In this document: piece after piece, positions 28,401-37,298 of the stretch
How positions within the stretch are numbered: position 1 is the first letter of the stretch
Layout: each line of letters begins with the position of its first letter
DNA from: BOG-908 sp964242115
GTDB taxonomy: Bacteria; Pseudomonadota; Alphaproteobacteria; Acetobacterales; Acetobacteraceae
Direction: 5' to 3'
DNA: 64,000 nt
NCBI GenBank assembly: GCA_964242115.1
Contig: CAXSZX010000006.1
Coordinates: 62,001-126,000 of the forward strand
The notes under the pieces: model-generated
Database searches by the model: none
Told to the model about the DNA's origin: nothing
The model's input: only the letters and a program-made list of their open reading frames with translations
Position numbers and translations under genes: made by a program

Positions 28401-28688
28401 ATCCGTGCCGCCGGCCTGGCCGTGCGTGTCATCAACAAGGTGCTCGAAGGCCGGCCGCACTGCGTGGACGCGCTGCGCTCGGGCGACATCCAGATGGTGG
28501 TCAACACCTCGCAGGGCGCGCAATCCACCGCCGACAGCTTCGACATCAGGCGCACGGCGCTGACGCAGGGGGTCCCGCATTACACGACGCTGGCAGGCGC
28601 GCGGGCGGCGGTGCTGGCGATCGGGGCGATGCGGGCTGGGACGCTGGAGGTGGCGCCTTTGCAGTCGTATTTCCGGAACAGCTACTAA
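25446..28688 (+). CDS. carB: Carbamoyl-phosphate synthase large chain
   Basis: Synthetase subunit making carbamoyl phosphate from bicarbonate, ammonia and 2 ATP. 1080 residues, full length, from ATG 25446 (MPKRTDIASILIIGAGPIVI). Two homologous ATP-grasp halves: first with RPSFTLGGTGGGIAYN and EMNPRVSRSSALASKATG, second with VIRPSYVLGGRAMEIV and EVNPRASRTVPFVAKATG. The C-terminal MGS-like allosteric domain begins near residue 940 (GTVFLSVRDSDK then ATGGTAARIRAAG). An upstream in-frame start at 25380 would overlap the preceding gene. Confidence 0.98.
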   Translation: MPKRTDIASILIIGAGPIVIGQACEFDYSGAQACKALRAEGYRVVLVNSNPATIMTDPGLADATYVEPITPEMVTKIIARERPDALLPTMGGQTALNTAMQLAASGVLEKYNVELIGARAEVIDRAEDRLKFRDAMSEIGIESPRSFIAHSIAEAREALGKIGLPAVIRPSFTLGGTGGGIAYNREEFEAISASGLAASPTTEVLIEESVLGWKEYEMEVVRDSADNCIIVCAIENVDPMGIHTGDSVTVAPALTLTDREYQRMRDASIACLRKIGVDTGGSNVQFALNPADGRMLVIEMNPRVSRSSALASKATGFPIAKIAAKLAVGYTLDELANDITRTTPASFEPTIDYVVVKIPRFTFEKFPGTPALLSTSMKSVGEAMSIGRSFAEALQKGLRSMETGFSGLDEVAPPGDGGPDAFRAALSAPRPDRILMAAQALRAGLSVDDVHESCKFDPWFLRELERIIAAERSVAANGLPREAGALRRLKALGFSDQRLAQLTKQREPDIAALRDKLGVHPVYKRIDTCAGEFASATPYMYSTYEGGWGTPVCEADPTAREKIVILGGGPNRIGQGIEFDYCCVHAAYALREAGFETIMVNCNPETVSTDYDTSDRLYFEPLTAEDVIALVRREQQNGKVLGCIVQYGGQTPLKLSQALPAAGIPVLGTTADAIDIAEDRERFQQLLNKLGLRQPDAGIARTTEQAEAIAERIGYPVVIRPSYVLGGRAMEIVFDRAQLHRYTREAVRVSGDNPVLIDRYLNDAIEVDVDCIADGTTVYVAGVMEHIEEAGIHSGDSACSLPPYSLSPAIIDELQDQTEAIARALGVVGLMNVQFAIKDGAVYILEVNPRASRTVPFVAKATGVAVAKIGALVMAGRPLASFKLDDTAISAHVAVKEAVFPFARFPGVDTILGPEMKSTGEVMGLDHNFERAFAKAQLGAGIVLPQSGTVFLSVRDSDKSALPGLARRLTEMGFSIMATGGTAARIRAAGLAVRVINKVLEGRPHCVDALRSGDIQMVVNTSQGAQSTADSFDIRRTALTQGVPHYTTLAGARAAVLAIGAMRAGTLEVAPLQSYFRNSY

Positions 28689-28718
28689 GACCAGGGGAGC
28701 GCATCCGGGCCCGAAAGA

Positions 28719-28805
28719 GGAAAGCAAGGCCTTCTTTTTTGGAAAAAAAGCAGCAAAAACTTTGCTCCTGCTGTCGCGGAGCGTTCTGTGAGGCTCGCTT
28801 GGAGA
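28719..28805 (+). repeat. Hairpin repeat HR13 (B-half)
   Basis: B arm (GGCCTTCTTTTTTGG then AAAAAAAGCAGC) and the left half-centre CTGCTGTCGCGGAGCGTTC; the A half is missing. HR14 starts 33 nt later in the same orientation. Confidence 0.8.
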
Positions 28806-28837
28806 TACATACCAGAGGCGTGGAGCTTGACCGTCGC

Positions 28838-28972
28838 GAAGCAAGCAAAGCCTTCTTTTTTCGAAAAAAAGAAGCAAAAAACTTTTGGGAACGCTGTCGC
28901 GGACTCGTCCGGAGGCGCGCGACAGCCGAGTCAAAGTTTTCGGTCATTTTTCCGAAGAAAAACTGCTTGCTG
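28838..28972 (+). repeat. Hairpin repeat HR14 (B to A, centre I)
   Basis: Complete copy with a symmetric centre (CGCTGTCGCGGACTCGTCC then GGCGCGCGACAGC). The A arm carries several substitutions (GGTCATTTTTCCGAAGAAAAAC). Confidence 0.85.
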
Positions 28973-29261
28973 TCATCCAGCATACGGGCCGGTTGGTATC
29001 GGAAGCCAAGTGAAGCGGTTTTTTCAAACGGCGTATTCGAGCGGAACACGCCGACCTAGGTGAATAGTCCCTTTGACTCGCAGTCATCGTTTGGCCGTCC
29101 GGCCTGTTCGACGCCAAGTCGCATGGGGCGTCTGCTGCTTGAGCCTTGAGCAGGTCGGATAAAGCGGTGACGTCAAAGAAGCCACAGGCTGCAGCCGCCT
29201 AGCCAGAGCGCTTCGAGCGAAAAAGCGTCCGCCCCGAAACTCGCATCCAACCTAAACATTC

Positions 29262-29346
29262 GTTTCCCAACGCCGCTGCAAAACTCTCCGCGACAGCGAG
29301 AGGAAAAGTTTTTTCCTGCTTTTTTCAACCAGCAGGCCTTGCTGTT
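29262..29346 (-). repeat. Hairpin repeat HR15 (B-half, CTGC variant)
   Basis: TCCGCGACAGCGAGAGG, AAAAGTTTTTT and a B-variant arm (CCTGCTTTTTTCAACCAGCAGG). The left half is lost or eroded. Confidence 0.7.
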
Positions 29347-29698
29347 CTTTTCGAATGTGAGCGCTTCGCCGGTCAGCGCCACCGGTCAATCTCCGACATG
29401 GAACGCGGTCGCTTGCCTGCCATCGGGCCGTTTCGAAGGTCAAGTGAAGCTTTGTCTCCCCTGCCGGATGCTTCAGGTCAAACATCTCACAGGCAGCAAA
29501 GGCGTTCTGGTGCCCTTCGCCGAAAGAGAACGCCATGCCCGCTCCCCGCTTGCGCCGCGCCGAATAACCCGTAAGCTACTTGCCGCTCTCATCCATGGCA
29601 GGCCCCGGCCAAGGCCCGCCGTGGCGAGTCTGCGTTGTTCCCGCCACCCCAGACCCGGTGCCAGCGCCGGACCGACCAGCTTCGAGGATACCCGGCCT

Positions 29699-30172
29699 TT
29701 GCAGAAATTCCCCATGACCGCCCCAGGCCTGCAAAACCTTGAGGACGAGTTGCGCAACCTCAAGAGCGTCGAGCGACCGGCCATTATCCTGGCCATCGCG
29801 GAAGCGCGCAGCCACGGGGATCTGTCGGAAAACGCCGAGTACCACGCCGCGCGGGAGCGGCAGAGCTTCATCGAGGGCCGCATCCAGGAGCTCGAAGAGG
29901 TGATCGGCGCTGCCGAGGTGATCGACCCGTCCTCGCTGAAGGGCGACAGCATCAAGTTCGGCGCCCATGTCAGCCTGCTCGACGAGGAGACGGAGAAGGA
30001 GGCGACCTACCAGATCGTCGGCGTCTACGAGGCCGACATCAAGGCCAAGCGGCTATCGATCTCCTCGCCGCTGGCCAAGTCGCTGATCGGCAAGAAGAAG
30101 GGCGACACCATCAGCGTTCCGGCGCCTGGTGGGGACCGCAGCTACGAGATACTCAGCTTTCAATACGTTTAA
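29699..30172 (+). CDS. greA: Transcription elongation factor GreA
   Basis: Binds the RNA polymerase secondary channel and stimulates cleavage of backtracked RNA. TTG 29699 is preferred over ATG 29714 because it restores the conserved family start MQKFPMTAPG and the normal 157-residue length, and GAGGATA lies about 10 nt upstream. N-terminal coiled coil with the conserved tip region ARSHGDLSENAEYHAARERQ, then the C-terminal FKBP-like domain (SISSPLAKSLIGKKKGD). Single gene. Confidence 0.95.
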   Translation: MQKFPMTAPGLQNLEDELRNLKSVERPAIILAIAEARSHGDLSENAEYHAARERQSFIEGRIQELEEVIGAAEVIDPSSLKGDSIKFGAHVSLLDEETEKEATYQIVGVYEADIKAKRLSISSPLAKSLIGKKKGDTISVPAPGGDRSYEILSFQYV

Positions 30173-30421
30173 GAAGCGATGCCTTGTTGAGTGTCCGTTC
30201 GAAAAGGCGCCCTGGCGGCGACTTGGCACGTCTTTCCTGCGCCGTTGTGCTTATTGAAAAACGGCAACCCGGCTCCGCTGCGATGAGAAACCCGCTTGAG
30301 CGTTTTTCGACCCTGTTGGATCGGACGAGCAGGTCGAAAAATGTCCTAACGCTCCGTTCAGGCGAGCATCTGCAATCGACGGGCGACACCGCTTGGTCAG
30401 GCGGTGCTCTGGCTGACACGC
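30173..30421. other. greA downstream region with a long inverted repeat
   Basis: Noncoding. Contains GAGCG-TTTTTCGACC (30298-30312) facing GGTCGAAAAA (30332-30341) and CGCTC (30350-30354): a 10-bp perfect stem extended by a bulged 5-bp stem, 19-nt loop. No U tract follows, so it is a weak intrinsic-terminator candidate. Confidence 0.4.
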
Positions 30422-30541
30422 CAGGCCCTCTTTTCAAACCAACACCTTCGTTCCCTTGCGCGCACCATGTTGAAAGGTCCGCGACAGCCGGAAAAAAGTC
30501 TTTTCGCTTCTTTTTCTTCAGAAGAAGGCCTTGCTTTCTCT
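30422..30541 (-). repeat. Hairpin repeat HR16 (A eroded, B intact, centre II)
   Basis: The left arm is reduced to CCCTCTTTTCAAACCAAC. The right half (GGTCCGCGACAGCCGG and a clean B hairpin CTTCTTTTTCTTCAGAAG) ends 2 nt before the ilvA ATG. Confidence 0.75.
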
Positions 30542-30542
30542 G

Positions 30543-31754
<1,212 letters not shown>

Positions 31755-31757
<3 letters not shown>

Positions 31758-31888
31758 AAAGCAAGTGCTTCTTATTCGAGGAAAAGAAGCAAAAAGCTTT
31801 TGTCTCCGCTGTCGCGCGCTTGCCGGAAAAGTCGCCGACAGGGAGCAAAAATTTTCGGTTGTTTCTTTCAAAAAAGAACTGCTTGGCT
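31755..31888 (+). repeat. Hairpin repeat HR17 (B to A, centre I-like)
   Basis: Begins within the ilvA TAG stop (TTTAGAAAGCAAG) and separates it from the convergent FtsL-like gene. The centre is partly eroded (CCGCTGTCGCGCG then GTCGCCGACAGGG). Confidence 0.8.
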
Positions 31889-31892
31889 TCTC

Positions 31893-33377
31893 CTACTGAT
31901 ATCCCGGGTAAGGCGAATAAGCCTGCCCATAAGGCCCATAATAAGGCGACCCGTACGGCTGGTAAGGATAAGGCGCGGCGTAGCGCGGCCGTTCGTTCTG
32001 GGCCTCGCGCGACCGCTCTTCTTCCTCGCGGGAGGCGCTGCGTTCCTCCCTATCCTGCGGGTCCAGCTCGACCGCGGAGGATGACGGCGCGGGGTGCGCC
32101 GGCAGTAGCAGGTCGTGCGGCGGCTCGGAGCGGGCCTGGCCGAAATGGCGCTGCCGCAGGGCCGGCAACGGTGTCACCGATACCAAGTGCGGCCTGGCCG
32201 TTTGCGGCGGTGCGTAGGGATGCGGCAGCAGCAGCTCGTGCACCAGTTCCGGCCGCAAAAGGACCGCCTGGTGCGTCGGGCGCAACCGGCCTTCGTCGTG
32301 CGCCGCGGCCCAGCTTGGCATGCGCTGGGCGGCTAGTGCCAGTTGCACGGCCATCCGGCGGGTCATCGCGGGCGAGGGGGCCAGCGTCTCCGGCGCGGCC
32401 GCGTGCGGCAGGAAGCGCTCGCGCAACCTGGGCAGCACGTCGTCGGCAGCCGTCTCGACCGGTCTTGCCGCAGGCGCTTCGGGCGCAGAGACGAGTTCGG
32501 CACGCCGCGCACCGGCACGCGCCATGATCCTGTAGGCGTCCGAGGGCGCCTTCACCACCGGTGTCGCCGGCCGCCAGGCGGATGTTGCGTCCGCCTGGGC
32601 CACGACGGTACGGGGGTGTACAGTCTTCGGCGGCGAGGCCACCGGGGCCGGTTGGCTTGACGCCACCTGGACCGGGGCGGAACCCTCCGGGATCATGATG
32701 CGCGGCAGCTTCGCGCTGGCGGGCGCCGCCGCGTCCTGCACGACAGGTGCCGGCGCGGCCGCTGCACGCGGAGCGGGTTCGTGCGTGGCTGCCGCCGCAG
32801 GCACCGCGTCGGCCGCGGCGCGCGGCACGGCCGTTGCAGGGTCCGCAGACGCAACCTGATCGCCGCCAACGCCGGGATCGACTGCTGCGAGCGCCATCGC
32901 CGGACGCTCGTTAATCTTGACAGTGTAGAGCGCGAGGTTGTCGCCGTCGTCGGCTGCGTCGGGGGACGTCACGGTGTCGGGCAGGTGTTTGTGCAGTTCG
33001 GACAGTTGCACGTATTGTCCGGCGGTCATCGGGTGCAGCGAGAGGTATTGGTCCGTCATCTGCTGCAGACGGTCCGGGCTGTTCAGCAGCGCCCACTCGG
33101 CATGCAGGATGCCGGTGCGGTCGTGCGCCGCCTGTGTCGCCTGGTAGGTCTTGCCGATCTGTATATCCAGCGAAGCCGTATGGTGCTTTTCGCCGTATAG
33201 GAACAACCCGGCCGCACAGGCCGCAACCATGCTGAGGAAGGTCGCCTGTGGAAGAACCCTGACGGCGTCATTAACCTCGACAAGCACCGAAGCAGGCTGA
33301 CGGCGCGCGCTCACCGCGCGGGGCACCACCACTGTCCAGCGGCGATGGCCCTCTCCCGCACGTGTGCGCGCCGTCAT
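31893..33377 (-). CDS. FtsL-like single-pass membrane protein with long disordered tail
   Basis: 494 residues. A short basic N-terminus, one membrane helix (ATFLSMVAACAAGLFLYG, near residue 46), then a short heptad-like region DIQIGKTYQATQAAHDRTG and LRAEWALLN-like HAEWALLNSPDRLQQM, as in the alphaproteobacterial divisome protein FtsL. The remaining roughly 350 residues are Ala/Pro-rich and end in an Arg/Glu-rich patch and a Tyr-Pro-Gly-rich tip. FtsL normally lies between rsmH and ftsI; neither is here. The start is uncertain: a GTG nearer the helix is possible. The role in division is an inference from the helix region only. Confidence 0.6.
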   Translation of the reverse strand: MTARTRAGEGHRRWTVVVPRAVSARRQPASVLVEVNDAVRVLPQATFLSMVAACAAGLFLYGEKHHTASLDIQIGKTYQATQAAHDRTGILHAEWALLNSPDRLQQMTDQYLSLHPMTAGQYVQLSELHKHLPDTVTSPDAADDGDNLALYTVKINERPAMALAAVDPGVGGDQVASADPATAVPRAAADAVPAAAATHEPAPRAAAAPAPVVQDAAAPASAKLPRIMIPEGSAPVQVASSQPAPVASPPKTVHPRTVVAQADATSAWRPATPVVKAPSDAYRIMARAGARRAELVSAPEAPAARPVETAADDVLPRLRERFLPHAAAPETLAPSPAMTRRMAVQLALAAQRMPSWAAAHDEGRLRPTHQAVLLRPELVHELLLPHPYAPPQTARPHLVSVTPLPALRQRHFGQARSEPPHDLLLPAHPAPSSSAVELDPQDREERSASREEEERSREAQNERPRYAAPYPYQPYGSPYYGPYGQAYSPYPGYQ

Positions 33378-33598
33378 GCGCCGGACCAGTGGGCGAGCAG
33401 GCTAGCAGGAAATCGAACGCTGCTTGAAGACCGAGATGAAAGCTGGCGTCTGGACATGCTGCCTGCTCCAAATGCAGTCACATCCTGGGATGGAACGGTT
33501 CCTTACTGCAAGGGTAAAAATTAACGCGATCGCACGTCGGCGACAGAAGCCCACATCGCACGTCCTGCCAGTAGCTTGTAACGTGTCCGTTGCGGCGT

Positions 33599-35026
33599 TC
33601 AGCCAGACAACGGCAGGGCGATGCTTTCCAGCGACTTGCCCTCCGCGTCGATGCCGAGCCAGGCCTCCACACCTGCCGCCACCAGCATCAGCACCGCGGC
33701 CAGGCCGTAGCCCCAGACCACCTGGCCGACGCCGGCTTCGATCAGCCGGCCGAACAGAAACGGCGCGCCCACGCCGCCCACCAGCGTGCCCAGCGCGTAG
33801 AACGTGGCGATGGCCAGCGCGCGCGTTTCCAACGGGAAGATCTCGCTGGCGGTCAGGTACGCCGAACTGGCCGCGGCACTGGCCACGAAGAAGATCGCTA
33901 CCCAGCAGCCAGTCTGCGTCCAAGCGTTCAGCAACCCGGCATGGAACGCCCAAGCAGTGCCCGCCATCAGCAGGCCGGAGAGTGCGTAGGTGCCGGCGAT
34001 CATCCGGCGGCGGCCGACCGTGTCGAACAGGTGGCCCAGCAGCATGGGTCCCATTAGGCTGCCAATCGCCAGCGGCAGCACATAGATGCCGATATGCGCT
34101 GCCGGAACATTGTACGCTTTCGTAAGCACCAGCCCGTAGGTGAAAAACACCGCGTTGAACAGGAAAGCCTGTGCCGCCATCAGGGTAAAGGCGAGCAGGC
34201 TGCGCCATTTGTAGTCGCCCAGCATCGCCTCGAAGATCAGCGCAAAGCCGAATGTTTTCCGCGGGTGGATGGTCAGCTTGCCCTCCACCGGCCCCAGCGC
34301 GCCGCCGCCGCTCTCGCGCACGCGCTGTTCCACTTCGGCGACGGTGCGCTCGGCCTCCTCGTTGCGGCCGTGGGTGACCAGCCAGCGCGGGCTCTCCGGC
34401 ACCCAGCGGCGCAACACCAGCACGCCTAAGCCCAGCACGCCGCCCACGCCGAACCCCAGCCGCCAGCCCAGCGCCGGCGAGACCACCGCGCCGCCCAGCA
34501 GCAGCAGCGACGCGCCCGCCCCCAGCGCCGCACCGCCCCAGTAGCTGCCGTTCACCATCAGGTCGACACGGCCGCGCAGCCGCGCCGGGATCAGCTCGTC
34601 GATGGCCGAGTTGATCGCCGCGTACTCGCCGCCGATGCCCAGGCCCGTAAGCACGCGGAAGGCGGCCAGGCTCGCGAAACTCCACGAACACGCCGAGGCC
34701 AGTACGCCCGCCACGTAGAGGCCGAGCGTGATGTTGAACACCAGCCGCCGGCCGTAACGGTCGGTCAGCCAGCCGAAGAACAGCGCGCCCACCACCGCGC
34801 CGGCCACGTAGGCCGAGGCCATGGTGCCGATCTGCTGCGCGGTCAGCCCGAGCGCATGTTTGTCCTGCAGCGCGGGCCCGATGGAGCCGACGATGGTCAC
34901 CTCCAGCCCGTCGAGCACCCAGGTGATGCCCAGCGCGGTGACGATCAGCAGGTGGAAGCGACTCCACGGCAGGCGGTCCATGCGCGCCGGGATGTCGGTC
35001 TCGATGGCCTGTCCGGCTGCGCTCAC
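33599..35026 (-). CDS. MFS transporter, metabolite:proton symporter type
   Basis: 475 residues with 12 predicted membrane helices. The loop 2-3 signature is GWLTDRYGRRLVFNITLG, a second copy is LFDTVGRRRMIAG, and PESPRWLVTHGR ends the first half, as in sugar/organic-acid porters. The substrate is not predictable. Start is GTG 35026 with AAGGGAAAC upstream; the frame continues through repeat HR18 to 35581, but that extension is repeat sequence, not MFS. Followed at 33378-33598 by 220 nt with no repeat and nothing recognised. Confidence 0.88.
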   Translation of the reverse strand: MSAAGQAIETDIPARMDRLPWSRFHLLIVTALGITWVLDGLEVTIVGSIGPALQDKHALGLTAQQIGTMASAYVAGAVVGALFFGWLTDRYGRRLVFNITLGLYVAGVLASACSWSFASLAAFRVLTGLGIGGEYAAINSAIDELIPARLRGRVDLMVNGSYWGGAALGAGASLLLLGGAVVSPALGWRLGFGVGGVLGLGVLVLRRWVPESPRWLVTHGRNEEAERTVAEVEQRVRESGGGALGPVEGKLTIHPRKTFGFALIFEAMLGDYKWRSLLAFTLMAAQAFLFNAVFFTYGLVLTKAYNVPAAHIGIYVLPLAIGSLMGPMLLGHLFDTVGRRRMIAGTYALSGLLMAGTAWAFHAGLLNAWTQTGCWVAIFFVASAAASSAYLTASEIFPLETRALAIATFYALGTLVGGVGAPFLFGRLIEAGVGQVVWGYGLAAVLMLVAAGVEAWLGIDAEGKSLESIALPLSG

Positions 35027-35074
35027 TGGTGTTTCCCTTTGGTATTGAGCGGGGTGAAGACGGACTCGAGGGGA

Positions 35075-35214
35075 AGAAAGCAAGGCCTTCTTTTTCGAGA
35101 AAAAGAAGCAAAAAGCTTTTGTCTCCGCTGTCGCGATCCTCTCCAGCGAGCGCGCGACAGCGGAGTCAAAAGTTTTTTGGTTCTTTTTTTCAAAAAAGAA
35201 CCGCTTGCCTTGCT
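35075..35214 (+). repeat. Hairpin repeat HR18 (B to A, centre I)
   Basis: One of the best copies; good reference for the consensus. Both hairpins are nearly perfect and the centre is TCTCCGCTGTCGCG with CGCGACAGCGGAG, extended by CTTTTG/CAAAAG. Located between divergent MFS and DUF2075 genes. Confidence 0.92.
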
Positions 35215-35279
35215 TCGCTTGCGCTTGGTTTGCGAGAGGTGCAATCGTCGGCACCCGTTGCAGTGGCGGATGATCTAGC

Positions 35280-37298
35280 TTGGGTTCCTTCTGGTCAGGC
35301 TCGGTCGGCGCGTTTCTGGCAACCGACATCCAAGCAATCACCGGCACGCTGGCGGCCGCGCAGATCCGCCACTTCCGCCTCAACGAGGCGGCCCAGCTGC
35401 GCGCTTGGGAGGCGAGCATCGCCATGCTGCGCGCCGCCCTCTCCGGCCTGCCGGACGCCGCCGGTTGGCACCTGCTGCTCGAATACCCGATGCTGCGCCT
35501 GGGCGGCCGACCCGACGCGATCCTGCTGACCGACCGCGCGGTGCTGGTGCTCGAGTTCAAGGCGGGGGCCGCCGCGTGCACGCCCTCAGACCGCCGGCAG
35601 GTGGACGACTACGCGGTCGACCTGCACGACTTCCACGCCGGCTGCCGACAGCACCCGGTGGTGCCGATCCTGGTCGCCGAGCACGCGCCTTGCCCGCCGG
35701 CCACGCTGCCGCTGATCCTGTTCGGCGCCGCGCCGGTGATCGACGCGAGTGCGGCCACGCTGCCCGCCCTGCTGCGCGCGTTGGCTGGCATCCCGCCTGC
35801 CGCGGCGCCGCTCTGCCCGCATACGTGGCTGGCTGCGCCCTACCGGCCGGTGCCCACCATCGTGGAGGCTGCGTGCCTGCTCTACGCCAAGCACGGCGTG
35901 GCGGACATCCGCAACGCGCGCTCGGACGCCACCAACCTGCGCGCCACCACCGACGCGATCCTGGCAGAGATCGCCGACGCCCGCGCCGACGACGCACGCG
36001 TGGTCCTGTTCGTCACCGGCATCCCGGGTGCGGGCAAGACGCTGTGCGGCCTGAACGCGATCTTCGGCGCGGAGGACGCGGCGCGCGGCACTTACCTCAC
36101 CGGCAACCCCACCCTGGTGCACGTGCTGCGCGAGGCGCTGGCCCGCGACGCGGTGGCGTTCGGCGCGTCCCGCAGCGACGCCGAGCGGCGCATGCGCAGC
36201 GCCATCCAGCGCCTGCCGGACTTCCGCAATGAGTACGTCTCCAACGTCCTCCACGTGCCGCCGGAGCAGATCGTGGTGATCGACGAGGCGCAGCGCTGCT
36301 GGTCGCGCGCGCACGCCGTCGCCAAGACGCGCGACAAGCCGGTGCGCCTGTCTGACTCCGAACCCGGCCATTTGCTCGAAGCCATGTCCCGCCATCCAGG
36401 GTTCGCCGCACTGGTCTGCCTGGTCGGCGGCGGCCAGGAGATCCACAACGGCGAGGGCGGCCTGGCCGAATGGGGCGAGGCGTTGCGCACAGCGGCCGCT
36501 GTCGGTACCGCCTGGCGGGTGCGTGCCGCGCCGGACATCCTCTCCGCCACCGACCCTCGCCAGCGCCTCGGACCGCTCCCGGACCTGCGCACCGTAGCGT
36601 CGCTGCACCTCGACGTGCCGATCCGGCAGATACGCAGCGCCTCGGCCGCCCTCTGGGTGGACCAAGTGCTGGCCGGCGACGCGCAGGCCGCCGCTAGCCT
36701 CGCCGCGCTGGACCCGTCCCTGCCGTTCTACCTCACTCGCAGCCTACCGGCGCTGCGTGCCTGGCTGCGCGCCAGCAGCCGTGGCCTGCGCCGGGCGGGA
36801 CTGCTTGCCAGCTCTGGCGCCAAGCGGCTGCGCGCCGAGGGCCTGGGTGCCGAGCTGCCGCACATGGACCCCTCCGCCGTATCCCATTGGTTCCTCGACC
36901 GCTTCCCCGACGACGTGCGCTCCTCCGAAGCGCTGGAGGTGCTGGCCACCGAGTTCAGCTGCCAGGGCCTCGAGCTCGACTACGCCGGCCTGTGCTGGGA
37001 CGCCGACCTGATCCGCGAACCCGGCTGCACTGCCTGGCGCGCCCGCGCCTTTCGCGGCAAATCCTGGCAGACCCCGGCGCGCGCCGAGGCGATCGCCAAC
37101 CAGGTCAACACCTACCGCGTGCTGCTCACCCGCGCGCGCTACGAAACGGCGATCTTCGTGCCGCAAGGCGACGCACGCGATCCGACGAGAAGTCCCGTTG
37201 TCCTGGACCGCATCGCCGACTTCCTGTCAGCTTGCGGCGCGCGTGACCTGGTGCTCCCAACGGTGTCCGCAGCACTGCCCGAAGCTGTCCTGCTTTGA
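35280..37298 (+). CDS. DUF2075 nuclease-helicase-like protein
   Basis: 672 residues from TTG 35280 (family-like start WSGSVGAFLATD). The N-terminal part has a PD-(D/E)xK-like core: RPDAILLTDRAVLVLEFKAG with a following RQVDDYAVDLHDF. The middle DUF2075 P-loop domain has Walker A VTGIPGAGKT (near 245) and Walker B QIVVIDEAQR (near 337). The C-terminus has the SF1 helicase motif VNTYRVLLTRARYETAIFVP. Similar proteins often occur in defence or mobile contexts, but no partner system is seen; it overlaps the next gene by 4 nt. DNA or RNA as substrate is unknown. Confidence 0.82.
   Translation: MGSFWSGSVGAFLATDIQAITGTLAAAQIRHFRLNEAAQLRAWEASIAMLRAALSGLPDAAGWHLLLEYPMLRLGGRPDAILLTDRAVLVLEFKAGAAACTPSDRRQVDDYAVDLHDFHAGCRQHPVVPILVAEHAPCPPATLPLILFGAAPVIDASAATLPALLRALAGIPPAAAPLCPHTWLAAPYRPVPTIVEAACLLYAKHGVADIRNARSDATNLRATTDAILAEIADARADDARVVLFVTGIPGAGKTLCGLNAIFGAEDAARGTYLTGNPTLVHVLREALARDAVAFGASRSDAERRMRSAIQRLPDFRNEYVSNVLHVPPEQIVVIDEAQRCWSRAHAVAKTRDKPVRLSDSEPGHLLEAMSRHPGFAALVCLVGGGQEIHNGEGGLAEWGEALRTAAAVGTAWRVRAAPDILSATDPRQRLGPLPDLRTVASLHLDVPIRQIRSASAALWVDQVLAGDAQAAASLAALDPSLPFYLTRSLPALRAWLRASSRGLRRAGLLASSGAKRLRAEGLGAELPHMDPSAVSHWFLDRFPDDVRSSEALEVLATEFSCQGLELDYAGLCWDADLIREPGCTAWRARAFRGKSWQTPARAEAIANQVNTYRVLLTRARYETAIFVPQGDARDPTRSPVVLDRIADFLSACGARDLVLPTVSAALPEAVLL

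Larger units (their letters stand above)
28689..29698. other. Long intergenic region between carB and greA
   Basis: About 1 kb without a credible gene. It holds three repeat copies (HR13-HR15). The stretches 28973-29261 and 29347-29698 have ordinary base composition and no recognised RNA, conserved frame or strong promoter; GAGGATA near 29684 serves as the greA ribosome binding site. Two adjacent same-direction B arms suggest a deletion or insertion scar. Confidence 0.55.
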
